Assembly (NCBI GenBank): GCA_019638595.1
Contig: JAHBTJ010000011.1
Span: 62,001 to 126,000 of the forward strand
Length of the DNA: 64,000 nucleotides
From: Chitinophagaceae bacterium
GTDB taxonomy: Bacteria; Bacteroidota; Bacteroidia; Chitinophagales; Chitinophagaceae
Direction of reading: 5' to 3'
A program made the translations under genes and the position numbers. The notes beneath the pieces are model-generated. The model was not told the origin of the DNA and searched no databases. It saw only the letters and a list, made by a program, of their open reading frames with translations. Positions 54,236-62,820 of the stretch are shown here, in pieces. Each line of letters begins with the position of its first letter. Position 1 is the stretch's first letter.

Positions 54236-57200
54236 CTAAAACAATGCACGCAGCGATGCCCTGCCTATATGTACCGTATTGGAGCTGGCGGCTTTCCTTC
54301 CTTCGTATTGAAAATTCAGTTCCAGGTAAGAAGTAAGGCGTTTGGTGAAATCAATTGTCCATAAAAAGTTTTTACCCGGTAATAGCGCGTCCAGCATAAT
54401 ATACGAAACACTTGTATTGGGGGTATTGTTATTTCCGTCGTCTGTATATTTTATCTGGCTGTACGTAAATTTTCCCGTAATGGAGCTATTGGAAAGCACG
54501 TTATACTTTATCTCAGAGTTCAGCGAGTGAATGGTTGCTTTTTGGGTAGAGTCCGTATTGTCTTTGTTGTCGTATTTATATCCCAGCATGATCCTGAAAT
54601 TGGTTCCTTTAATAAAAGAAATACGGGGCTCAATACCCGCAGATTCAATATAATAATTCCGGTTGTCGAAATTTGGCGTGAGTAAACGATTGGTTCCCTT
54701 TTTGCCCAACAGCTCCAGCAAAAAAGACCTGGTGATGTTCCACCGGCTTTTTACATTCCAGTCGTTTACCGTACGGCTCTCGTATCCAAAGCTCAGGAAG
54801 GCTTTGTTGCTTGTGCGTATATTATTAAAATCAAATCCCCATACGCTGCTGAAGCGGTTGAACGAAAACGAATTGCTGAATACCTGGTTTAATAGAATAA
54901 GCGAGGTGTCAGACAGCGGAACCGCGAACGGGTTAAAGCTGAGCTTCCCTGACATTTCTTTTTTATACACCTGCATGGAGCTCTGAAGGTACAATCGTGT
55001 TAACCATTTTTGAAAGACATTGGCTTTGGACGCATCAATAACGGCACGGGGATTAATGGCAGCACTGTAGTTAAATTGCAGGTAATTGGCCTTAACAAAT
55101 TCATTGGTAGGCGTGAAAATGCGTATATACTTCGCCTGGTCCTGGAACTGCGCCAGTTCAAATTCATTCAGCTCCGGTATACCATTGCTGTTATAATCAA
55201 TCCAGGTATATTCACCCTGTCCGGCGGGTACTTCCACATAGGTGAAATTCCTTTTTTGTTCCTGTCCTGTTCCTACTTCATATAAAACATTCCCGTTCAA
55301 TAATCCTTTCCATTCGTTAATAAAATATTCCGCCCTGCCCAGCACCGTTTCTTCGGGCTTTTGAGTGGTTACTTTTATGTCGGATACATCCAGTTTTCTA
55401 TAGGTTACATTTACCCGCACCTGGTGTTTGGGGTTTTTCATCAGCTCGGTGTACGCATTCACGTTATGGCTCCGGTCTGCCTGTAAAAGATCACCCTGGT
55501 AGGGATATTTATCGCTCCGGGTATAATAGGTAAGTCCCCATTTGTTAGGTTTGCCGGCCGGCGATTTAATATAAGCCTGCCATATTTCAAATGAGTAACT
55601 GCCGGCGTTCAGCGAATCAGACTGTTTGTATTTCGTGTAGTTATGGTCAAGCGTATAGCCGGCGCCGATACGGTGGTTGCCCAGCTTCGGGAAATCGCGC
55701 GATACATCTAAAATGGGGCGGAGGTAATAACCTTGTTGAAGCAACTGGTTGAAATAGGTGATATTGATTTGGTTGTTGAAATGCCAGTTCCCATAATCTG
55801 CTTTATGAACAATACTGTTGCGTACACCACTGTAATCATCACTGCGGTTGTACGTTTCAAAGCGATACTGAAGTGTGTTACCCGGCCGGCTGTTTAATTG
55901 TACGCCTGCTTTTAAAAGATTTTCAGTGGCTGCAGTAACGCTGATCGGCAACCCCCAGTCGCGGTAAAACTCTACTGTTCGGAGCCTTTCTACCGGGCGG
56001 AACCTGTCCTGCACCCATTCATAGCTCAACTGGCTTTGTAATTCCATTCCGGCTTTACTGTTTTTAAAGGGTCTCCTGTCGTCAATGATCATCCGTGCCG
56101 CATAGCCTTTATCGTCGGACTTATTTTTTGACGAAAAGCTGTTTACATTGTAATTGCTGAGAGCCATTTCTGTGCTTACCCGGGTATGTTCCGAAAGGGC
56201 ATATTCGGCGCCAATGCTTACCAGTTGCTGTTTTCGTGGAGCTACCAGTAAAATTACAGGTTCAAAATTTCCCTGTAAGCGGTTTTCGGCATCCGGCGAT
56301 ACCCATTTGAATACTTTACCATTGGCAGCGTTGGTTTGATCTGCTACATAATTACCCTGTCCGGGACCTACTTCTGTAAAGGCAAGACTGTACAATGCTT
56401 CGTTGGGGGATACGGAATAAACATATACAGAATCGTGCATGCCGCTGTTGTATACGGTGTCAATCTTTTTATACAGTATTTTGTTCACTGAAAAAGTATC
56501 AGGAATCTGCGAAGGGTAAAAGGCCTTTTTAATACTGTCGCCAACATCAGCCAGGAACTGCTTTTGCCGCGGATCAAGTGTTTGATTGATAGGGGAGTTT
56601 TTAGCATCGTTGTTGGAATAGGCGGCTACTTTTACTTTTAATTTTTTCCCGATGGCGGCTTCGTCGGCCAGGTATAGTTGGGAGTTGAGATAATTCCTGT
56701 CGGCATAACCAAATTCAACCTGTATACGGCTGTCTTTCGTGATCATTCGCCTGGGCGTAAACGTTACTTCCGCGGTATTGTAATTGATCACGTAATCCTG
56801 GTCTTCACCCCGTTGCATCAGCTCCCCATCAAGGTATACTCTTTCTGTTCCTGCAAGCACAATGAAAAAAAGCTCGTTATTAGGTCCCTGCAGGCGGTAA
56901 GGTCCCTGGTTTCCTTCCGCGCCCTGGAATATGTTACGGGAATATTTTCCTTTGGCAATGGCGCCGCTTAGCATCAGGCGATTGCTGATATTGCCGGTTA
57001 CCTGGGTTTGCTGTTCAAACGCCGCACCCTGCAGGCGGGAATAATAATTGAGGAAATAAAACTGTTGCTGGCGTATGTCAATATCGCCGATATCAAAATG
57101 CCAGTTCTTTTTTTTGAACTGTATGAACACCCGGTCGAATTCGTTCAGGTTTTGCGTGTTGCCGTCCGGCTGAATAGGGATATTACTGTCTGTAATGGCC

Positions 57201-57715
57201 GCCGCTACCTGTATGCTGTCGGCAAGATAGCCGGTAAGCTGGAGATTAAGTGTTGAATTAAGTACTACATCCTGCTGGTTGCCGAACGACAATCCCCTGC
57301 CAAAGCTGCCGTTATAGTTGATATTACCGAAATCGAAGATAGAGCCGGCGCTATTGTTACCGCTTACCGTAACCGGCCCGGCCAGGAAATGATTGCTGAT
57401 GCTGTCGAAACGCATCCGCTGGTATACCGTGTGGAACCTGCCGGGGAAAACCCTGTAAAAAAGCAGCACCGAGTCCTGCTGAGGTTTGTTTTTCCAGGTA
57501 AGCCAGGCATTAACAGCATCCAGGGTATAATCCTCTTCGCTGATCCCGGGCATAGAGAACGTGCCGGGTATAATGCTAAGGCTGTCAATGTGCAGTGTAT
57601 CGGAACGGATGGACACGATTTTTTTCCGCAGGTTGGAGAGGGTAGGATTTTGCTGGGCAAGCCCTCCTGTAACCCCCAACAAACACATCCATAACAATAG
57701 CAGCCGGTTTTTCAA
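54236..57715 (-). CDS. Large outer-membrane beta-barrel-like protein
   Basis: Not recognised by function. 1159 residues with signal peptide (MKNRLLLLWMCLLGVTGGLAQ). The start (about 30-130) is a small domain, then alternating short strands; landmarks include ITDSNIPIQPDGNTQNLNEFDRVFIQFKKKNWHFDIGDIDI, a QLQGAAFEQQ-like turn and GELMQRGEDQDYVINYNTAEVTFTPRRMITKDSRIQVEF (a domain resembling the extension seen in SprA-type and other large Bacteroidetes outer-membrane proteins). The C-terminus ends RASLRALF, with a final aromatic residue as in barrel proteins. A role in surface structure or transport is an inference. No partner gene is beside it; it converges on rluD with 26 bases between. Confidence 0.7.
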   Translation of the reverse strand: MKNRLLLLWMCLLGVTGGLAQQNPTLSNLRKKIVSIRSDTLHIDSLSIIPGTFSMPGISEEDYTLDAVNAWLTWKNKPQQDSVLLFYRVFPGRFHTVYQRMRFDSISNHFLAGPVTVSGNNSAGSIFDFGNINYNGSFGRGLSFGNQQDVVLNSTLNLQLTGYLADSIQVAAAITDSNIPIQPDGNTQNLNEFDRVFIQFKKKNWHFDIGDIDIRQQQFYFLNYYSRLQGAAFEQQTQVTGNISNRLMLSGAIAKGKYSRNIFQGAEGNQGPYRLQGPNNELFFIVLAGTERVYLDGELMQRGEDQDYVINYNTAEVTFTPRRMITKDSRIQVEFGYADRNYLNSQLYLADEAAIGKKLKVKVAAYSNNDAKNSPINQTLDPRQKQFLADVGDSIKKAFYPSQIPDTFSVNKILYKKIDTVYNSGMHDSVYVYSVSPNEALYSLAFTEVGPGQGNYVADQTNAANGKVFKWVSPDAENRLQGNFEPVILLVAPRKQQLVSIGAEYALSEHTRVSTEMALSNYNVNSFSSKNKSDDKGYAARMIIDDRRPFKNSKAGMELQSQLSYEWVQDRFRPVERLRTVEFYRDWGLPISVTAATENLLKAGVQLNSRPGNTLQYRFETYNRSDDYSGVRNSIVHKADYGNWHFNNQINITYFNQLLQQGYYLRPILDVSRDFPKLGNHRIGAGYTLDHNYTKYKQSDSLNAGSYSFEIWQAYIKSPAGKPNKWGLTYYTRSDKYPYQGDLLQADRSHNVNAYTELMKNPKHQVRVNVTYRKLDVSDIKVTTQKPEETVLGRAEYFINEWKGLLNGNVLYEVGTGQEQKRNFTYVEVPAGQGEYTWIDYNSNGIPELNEFELAQFQDQAKYIRIFTPTNEFVKANYLQFNYSAAINPRAVIDASKANVFQKWLTRLYLQSSMQVYKKEMSGKLSFNPFAVPLSDTSLILLNQVFSNSFSFNRFSSVWGFDFNNIRTSNKAFLSFGYESRTVNDWNVKSRWNITRSFLLELLGKKGTNRLLTPNFDNRNYYIESAGIEPRISFIKGTNFRIMLGYKYDNKDNTDSTQKATIHSLNSEIKYNVLSNSSITGKFTYSQIKYTDDGNNNTPNTSVSYIMLDALLPGKNFLWTIDFTKRLTSYLELNFQYEGRKAASSNTVHIGRASLRALF

Positions 57716-57790
57716 TCCATCCTTTTTTGTAACAATGCTTAAAATTAGAAAATATTGTATATCAATGTAAAAAAGAGGACCTGAGCAAAG

Positions 57791-59095
57791 TTATACTGTT
57801 ATTTTTGAATATGTTTTGCTGTCTTTCATGAATGCATATACCAGCAGCGATATAAGTATACAACCTGTTACATACCAGTAGAACCAGGTTTCGTGCCCCT
57901 GTTGCTTAAAATAGAGCGCTATAACCTCGGCTGTACCGCCAAAAATAGCTGTAGTCAGCGCATAAGGAAGCCCCACGCCCAACGCTCTTATTTCGGCGGG
58001 AAATAATTCTGCTTTTACCACTGCATTAATGGAAGTATAGCCGCTTACGATCAGCAGCCCGCACATGATCAGGAAAAAAGCTCCGCCCATGCTGGTTTCT
58101 GTGCTGATGGCGGTAAGCAAAGGCACCGTGCACAGGGAGCCCAGTATACCAAATCCTATTAAGAGCGGTTTGCGGCCTATTTTGTCTGATAAAAAGCCAA
58201 ACGCAGGTTGCAGCAGCGCGAAAAACAGCAAGCTGAAAAATGAAATAAGAGTGCTTTGGTCAATGGAAAGCTTTACCGTGTTTACGAGGAATTTTTGCAT
58301 GTATACGGAATACGTATAAAAAGCGATGGTGCCTCCCAGCGTAAGCCCCACTACGGTTGCAATAGCGCGCGGATGCTTTAACAACTCCCGCAGGGTGCCT
58401 TTGTTTTCTTTTGCCCGGTTGCTATATTCGAAAGAAGCCGTTTCTTCTAAATTACTGCGTATGTAAAATGCCACAACAGCCAGTAACGCGCCTATTATAA
58501 AGGGAATGCGCCATCCCCAGGCATGGAGCTGTTCAGGAGTAAGCAAAAACTTTTGCAGCAGCAACTGGATGCCCAGCGCTATCAATTGTCCGCCTATAAG
58601 TGTTACATATTGAAAGCTGGAGTAAAATCCTCGCCTGTCGGCCGAAGCCATCTCACTGAGATAGGTAGCCGAAGTTCCGTATTCTCCGCCAACGCTCAGT
58701 CCTTGCAGCAGCCGGGCAACGAACAATAAAACGGGCGCTGCCACACCTATGCTGGCATACCCGGGCGTACAGGCAATAAGCAACGAGCCGAACGACATCA
58801 GCAATATTGATAAAGTCATTGCTTTTTTTCTCCCGGCTTTGTCTGCTATGCTTCCGAACAGCCAGCCTCCTATAGGGCGCATCAGGAAACCAACGGCAAA
58901 TATCCCCGCGGCATTCAGCAACTGCGCCGTACGATCGGTGCTGGGAAAAAATACAGGAGAAAAATACAACGCGAATGCGGAGTAGGAATACCAGTCGTAC
59001 CACTCCACCAGGTTACCTATAGATCCTCCGGTAATGGCTTTAATGCGCCTTTTGGTATCTGATGTTGCAGTAGTTTGGATAGAAGGTTGAAGCAT
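57791..59095 (-). CDS. MHS-family MFS transporter (KgtP/ProP-like)
   Basis: Twelve-helix metabolite:proton symporter, 434 residues. Signature of the MHS branch: SIGNLVEWYDWYSYSAFALYFSPVFFPS (helix 1), GWLFGSIADKAGRKKAMTLSILLMSFGSLLIA (the RXGRK loop) and GLSVGGEYGTSATYLSEMA (helix 5). The best known members carry alpha-ketoglutarate, proline/betaine or shikimate. Substrate not determined. A bidirectional terminator lies upstream at 59124-59157. Confidence 0.87.
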   Translation of the reverse strand: MLQPSIQTTATSDTKRRIKAITGGSIGNLVEWYDWYSYSAFALYFSPVFFPSTDRTAQLLNAAGIFAVGFLMRPIGGWLFGSIADKAGRKKAMTLSILLMSFGSLLIACTPGYASIGVAAPVLLFVARLLQGLSVGGEYGTSATYLSEMASADRRGFYSSFQYVTLIGGQLIALGIQLLLQKFLLTPEQLHAWGWRIPFIIGALLAVVAFYIRSNLEETASFEYSNRAKENKGTLRELLKHPRAIATVVGLTLGGTIAFYTYSVYMQKFLVNTVKLSIDQSTLISFFSLLFFALLQPAFGFLSDKIGRKPLLIGFGILGSLCTVPLLTAISTETSMGGAFFLIMCGLLIVSGYTSINAVVKAELFPAEIRALGVGLPYALTTAIFGGTAEVIALYFKQQGHETWFYWYVTGCILISLLVYAFMKDSKTYSKITV

Positions 59096-59123
59096 TGTTT
59101 GAAGCCGGTTAATGTTTTTACAA

Positions 59124-59157
59124 ACAAAAAGCGGAAGTGTTCGTTTCCGCTTTTTGT
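59124..59157 (-). terminator. Bidirectional terminator between the sugar-isomerase-like and MHS genes
   Basis: 13-base-pair stem (ACAAAAAGCGGAA at 59124-59136 with TTCCGCTTTTTGT at 59145-59157), flanked by A-tracts and T-tracts on either strand. It ends the leftward transcript of the upstream lipoprotein gene 28 bases after its stop. Confidence 0.85.
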
Positions 59158-59184
59158 TATAGTATAAGATGTTCCGGGAGTGGT

Positions 59185-60078
59185 TTATTTCAGCTTTGCT
59201 ACTTCAGCTTCGTAATACTCCTTTGTAAAAATTACATCGGGGAGGTTATTATACCAGTTCGATTCATGCTCGATAGACAGCATACCATTGAAGTTCTGCC
59301 GTTTCAATTCGGCAAATACGGCAGGGAAATCAATTACGCCTTTGCTTACCACGGTATCTGCTGCTTTAGGATCATCAAATTTTACAATATCTTTTAAATG
59401 CCCGCCATACACATGTCCTTCCAGTTGTTTCAGGCATTCGGCGGGGTTCAACCCGTTGCGGGCCCAGTGGCCAATATCTGCACAGGCGCCAATATTTTTA
59501 TGTCCTTTAATGGCAGCCAGCACGGAGTCGGGTGTGGCGTACGCGTTGGGTTTGGGGTGATCGTGAATGGCGAGCTTAATATTATAAACGCCACCCAGGC
59601 TGTCTATAAGATCCCAGTGCTCTTTTGCAGGCTCGGTAGTAATATAGCTGAGCCCGAATTCTTTGGCAAGATCAAAAGCTTTCACCCATTCTTCTTTGTC
59701 TTTTGGAGAAATTACGCCCATCGCTACAATATTGATCCCTTTGGATTGAAGCAGTTCTTTGAGTTTAGCGCGTGTATCGGCAGACATAGCTATGCCAAAC
59801 TCACCTGGTAATCCCCCGCCCAGCTTCTGACCCCAAAATGCTTCTATATGCTTGATCCCGGCACTGTCAACTTTGTTTAAGGCATCCGCCAGGGAAAACA
59901 TCCTGAAAGTCCACATTTGTACGCCCAGTTTAAAGCCTTCCGTACTACCTGTGTTTACCACAGCGTCTTTCGATTGGGTGCCGGCATCTGCACCTTCGGC
60001 AGCATCGGAGTTGCCGCTGTTACAGGAGAAAATGGCAAGCGAGCATAGCGCCGCAAAAAGCCCGGTTCTTAATTTCAT
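59185..60078 (-). CDS. Sugar phosphate isomerase/epimerase-like lipoprotein
   Basis: 297 residues. Lipoprotein signal with Cys19 (SLAIFSC), then a xylose-isomerase-like TIM barrel: GFKLGVQMWTFRMFSLADALNKVDSAGIKHIEAFWGQKLGGG, KGINIVAMGVISP, LAIHDHPKPN, GACADIGHWARNGLNP (His/Asp/Glu metal ligands) and LSIEHESNWYNNLPDV. Such exported isomerase-like proteins are common in Bacteroidetes beside dehydrogenases and glycan genes. The substrate is unknown. Confidence 0.85.
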   Translation of the reverse strand: MKLRTGLFAALCSLAIFSCNSGNSDAAEGADAGTQSKDAVVNTGSTEGFKLGVQMWTFRMFSLADALNKVDSAGIKHIEAFWGQKLGGGLPGEFGIAMSADTRAKLKELLQSKGINIVAMGVISPKDKEEWVKAFDLAKEFGLSYITTEPAKEHWDLIDSLGGVYNIKLAIHDHPKPNAYATPDSVLAAIKGHKNIGACADIGHWARNGLNPAECLKQLEGHVYGGHLKDIVKFDDPKAADTVVSKGVIDFPAVFAELKRQNFNGMLSIEHESNWYNNLPDVIFTKEYYEAEVAKLK

Positions 60079-60446
60079 GCGTAAGTTTTAAATGAGAGAA
60101 ATAAAAATAAATACAAAGGGTAAAAATATTAATTATTTGAAAAATAAAGAATGAATTTACTTCGGGTGAAAAAAGTTCCGGTTCTTACAGCCGCCTGCCA
60201 GAGGTTATTTATGCCAGGTAAAAGAGGGCTGCACCATAAGCGCAGGAGGGGGTAAAGGTCTGTTGGTAGAAATAATAACAATAAGGCTTCATGTGCCACA
60301 GGTGCTACATCGCACAGGGGGCTTCATTTTAAAGCTATTGTGGGCAGCCATGAGCCCTCCGGGGGTACAGGGATGTTGCTTTTAGCAAAAAGATGAGTGG
60401 CGATAGTATCACCTTTGAGTGCTGTACTAGTAATAAAACACGATTA

Positions 60447-60621
60447 CCGTCATTCCGATCCCGCCTGAATGTGTGTTGAACCAAAGCTGTATTACGGCGG
60501 GAGAGGAATCCGCCAGGCTTTTGTACTAATGCTCAACATCTGCACTACTGCCTGGCAGATTCCTCCTTCGCGAAAGAGCGATTTAAATACAATGTTCGTG
60601 TTGGCTCAATCGGAATGACGG
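60447..60621. repeat. Palindromic element with nested inverted repeats (MITE-like)
   Basis: Outer ends CCGTCATTCCGAT (60447-60459) and ATCGGAATGACGG (60609-60621) are exact reverse complements; inner arms GAGGAATCCGCCAGGC (60503-60518) and GCCTGGCAGATTCCTC (60550-60565) match at 15 of 16. The total is 175 bases. The words GGAATGACGG and GAGGAATC recur in intergenic palindromes in many bacterial genomes. No target duplication is seen. Confidence 0.7.
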
Positions 60622-60740
60622 AAAAGCAACCATTTATTCCGAACCCGAACGAAGGACATTACCTTTGGAGTATAACATTACTTTAAAAGCGAAATCCCTG
60701 CCGGGGTTATTATTTTCAACCATCATAGCAGCCTTTGTGC

Positions 60741-60748
60741 TAATTTTG
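60741..60748 (+). promoter_or_regulatory. Candidate -7 box for the LTA-synthase-like gene
   Basis: TAATTTTG at 60741-60748, 25 bases before ATG 60774; a weak TTTTC 23 bases up may serve as -33. TACCTTTG at 60660-60667 is a rival. Confidence 0.4.
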
Positions 60749-60773
60749 CCGGCGATTTTTAATAAACGATTTG

Positions 60774-62714
60774 ATGTTCTCATTTCAGCCAATACGCTTA
60801 TCCTATTACGGGGCTTTCATATACCGTATTTTTATTGTACTGGTTTTGTACATGCTGTGCCGGTTCCTTTTCTATTTTTTAAATACGGATCTGTTTCACA
60901 ATATTTCCGGTAAAGAATGGATGGGTATTTTGAAAGGCGGGCTGGTGTTCGACATTGCAGCCATGTTTTACTTTAACGGACTGTTCATTTTGCTCATGTT
61001 ATTGCCCTTTCGCTTTACCCGCAGCCAGGGGTACCAGAACGTGGTAAAGTATGTTTTTTTGATCATGAACGGTATAGCGTTATTGCTGAATTGTATTGAT
61101 TTTATTTATTACAGGTTTACGCTGCGCCGTACCACGCTGAGCGTAATAAATGAATTTTCGAACGAAACCAACAAAACAAAGCTTGCCGGGCTGTTTTTCC
61201 TGGATTACTGGTATGTAGTGCTCATTTTCTCAATATTGCTGCTGTTAATGACCTGGATGTACAAAAGGGTGAACATTCAGCCGGTAACTGTTGTAAAAAG
61301 AGGAGCCTGGTTTTATATAAAAGCGGTGCTGGTGCTGGCAGTTACTGTTTTTCTTGCCATAGGCGGCATACGCGGCGATTATAAGCATAGTACCCGCCCT
61401 ATTACCATCAGCAACGCGGGTGAATATGTAAGCCGCCCCGATCAGATGTACCTGGTGCTGAACACGCCTTTTTGCGTGGTTCGGGCGTGGCGCATTAATA
61501 AATTACAGGAGCTGCATTATTTCCCCGGGGAGGAAGTAGAAAATATTTATACGCCCGTGCACAGGCCCGCGCCCGACAGTCTCCCTTTCAAAAAAGATAA
61601 TGTTGTTATTATTTTGCTGGAAAGCTTTAGCAAAGAGGCTGTGGGAGCGTATAATAAAGACCTGGAAGGAGGGAGCTATACGGGATATACCCCTTTTCTT
61701 GATTCGTTAATGGGTGTAAGTAAAATATACTGGAACTCTTTTGCCAACGGGCGCAAATCTATTGACGCCCTCCCTTCCGTGCTGGCAGGCATCCCCAGCG
61801 GGCAGGATCCTTTTGTGCTTACACCCTACGCTTCAGATAGTGTGCGCAGCCTTCCGCATATATTGAGGGAAGAAGGGTATCATACTTCTTTCTTTCATGG
61901 CGCACCCAATGGGTCTATGGGATTTAAAGCGCTTGTTAACATGCTGGGCGTTGAACATTATTATGGAAAAAACGAATACAATAACGACCGGGATTTTGAC
62001 GGGGTTTGGGGCATTTGGGATGAGCCGTTCCTGCAGTATTTTTCCAGTACGCTCAGTTCTATTAAGCAACCTTTTTTCAGTACTTTTTTTTCTGTTTCAT
62101 CACATCATCCTTTTAAGATCCCCGAACAGTATACCGGGCAGTTCAAAAAGGGGCCTATTCCTGTGCTGGAATGCATTGGCTATACCGATATGGCATTGCG
62201 CAGGTTTTTTGAATCGGCCGCTAAAACCGATTGGTTCAGGAATACCCTTTTTGTAATATCCGCCGATCATTCCACGCAGGCATTCAGCCGTGAATACCAG
62301 ACCGCCTGGGGCGATGTGGCTATCCCGATCATACTGTATCACCCGGGCGATACCACGCTCAGGGGGGTGGATTCTTCGGGTGTTATACAGCAGATAGATA
62401 TCATGCCGGGCGTACTTTCCTATCTTCACTACCAAAAGCCTTACCTTGCCTTTGGAGAGCCGTTTACAGGAAGCGGTCGTCTCAATTTTGCGGTTTCCCC
62501 GGGAAATGATTACAGGTGGATAGAGAATGATTACCTGCTTTTTTTTGATGGCAGGCAAAGCAAAGCGCTGTTCAATTACAGAACAGATCGTTTTTTTGAG
62601 CATAACCTGCTGGAAGAAAAAAAAGATACTGTTGCGCGCATGGAGAAACACCTGAAAGCCTTTTTGCAGCAATACAATAACCGGCTGGTAAAAAACAGGC
62701 TCGTGGTAAAATAA
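60774..62714 (+). CDS. LTA-synthase-like sulfatase-superfamily membrane protein
   Basis: 646 residues; start at ATG 60774 (a TTG directly before is not needed). Five membrane helices (about 12-30, 50-75, 85-105, 130-155, 175-195) then an extracytoplasmic sulfatase-type domain (about 260-600): DNVVIILLESFSKEAVGAYN, GRKSIDALPSVLAGIPSG, where Ser takes the place of the usual nucleophile Thr, FHGAPNGSMGF, and VISADHSTQAFSREYQTAWG with metal-binding Asp-His. Bacteroidetes have no lipoteichoic acid, so the enzyme probably transfers phosphoglycerol or phosphoethanolamine to glycans or lipids (inference). Confidence 0.88.
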   Translation: MFSFQPIRLSYYGAFIYRIFIVLVLYMLCRFLFYFLNTDLFHNISGKEWMGILKGGLVFDIAAMFYFNGLFILLMLLPFRFTRSQGYQNVVKYVFLIMNGIALLLNCIDFIYYRFTLRRTTLSVINEFSNETNKTKLAGLFFLDYWYVVLIFSILLLLMTWMYKRVNIQPVTVVKRGAWFYIKAVLVLAVTVFLAIGGIRGDYKHSTRPITISNAGEYVSRPDQMYLVLNTPFCVVRAWRINKLQELHYFPGEEVENIYTPVHRPAPDSLPFKKDNVVIILLESFSKEAVGAYNKDLEGGSYTGYTPFLDSLMGVSKIYWNSFANGRKSIDALPSVLAGIPSGQDPFVLTPYASDSVRSLPHILREEGYHTSFFHGAPNGSMGFKALVNMLGVEHYYGKNEYNNDRDFDGVWGIWDEPFLQYFSSTLSSIKQPFFSTFFSVSSHHPFKIPEQYTGQFKKGPIPVLECIGYTDMALRRFFESAAKTDWFRNTLFVISADHSTQAFSREYQTAWGDVAIPIILYHPGDTTLRGVDSSGVIQQIDIMPGVLSYLHYQKPYLAFGEPFTGSGRLNFAVSPGNDYRWIENDYLLFFDGRQSKALFNYRTDRFFEHNLLEEKKDTVARMEKHLKAFLQQYNNRLVKNRLVVK

Positions 62715-62820
62715 TACGAGGTTTTCCTGCATCCGGGGCAAATGCAATTTAAATTGCAGCCACTACAAAGTTATTTTATGCGATATTGCAACCCTGTTAA
62801 GCAATGATAAATGATCTGCT

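Larger units (their letters stand above)
60079..60773. other. Long spacer upstream of the LTA-synthase-like gene
   Basis: 695 bases without a convincing gene. It holds the palindromic element at 60447-60621, and two possible promoter -7 boxes for the next gene (60660-60667 TACCTTTG, and 60741-60748 TAATTTTG). An open frame at 60665-60913 overlaps the real gene in another frame and is not supported. The stretch 60180-60440 is unlike its neighbours but shows no recognisable feature. Confidence 0.6.

Noticed and set aside
60180-60440. Possible cobalamin riboswitch (short words such as GGTGCTACATCGCAC)
   Set aside because: The required box motifs are not present in the right order and the downstream gene is unrelated to B12.
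60665-60913. 82-codon open frame before the LTA-synthase-like gene
   Set aside because: It overlaps the start of the real gene in another frame and consists of its shadow plus spacer.
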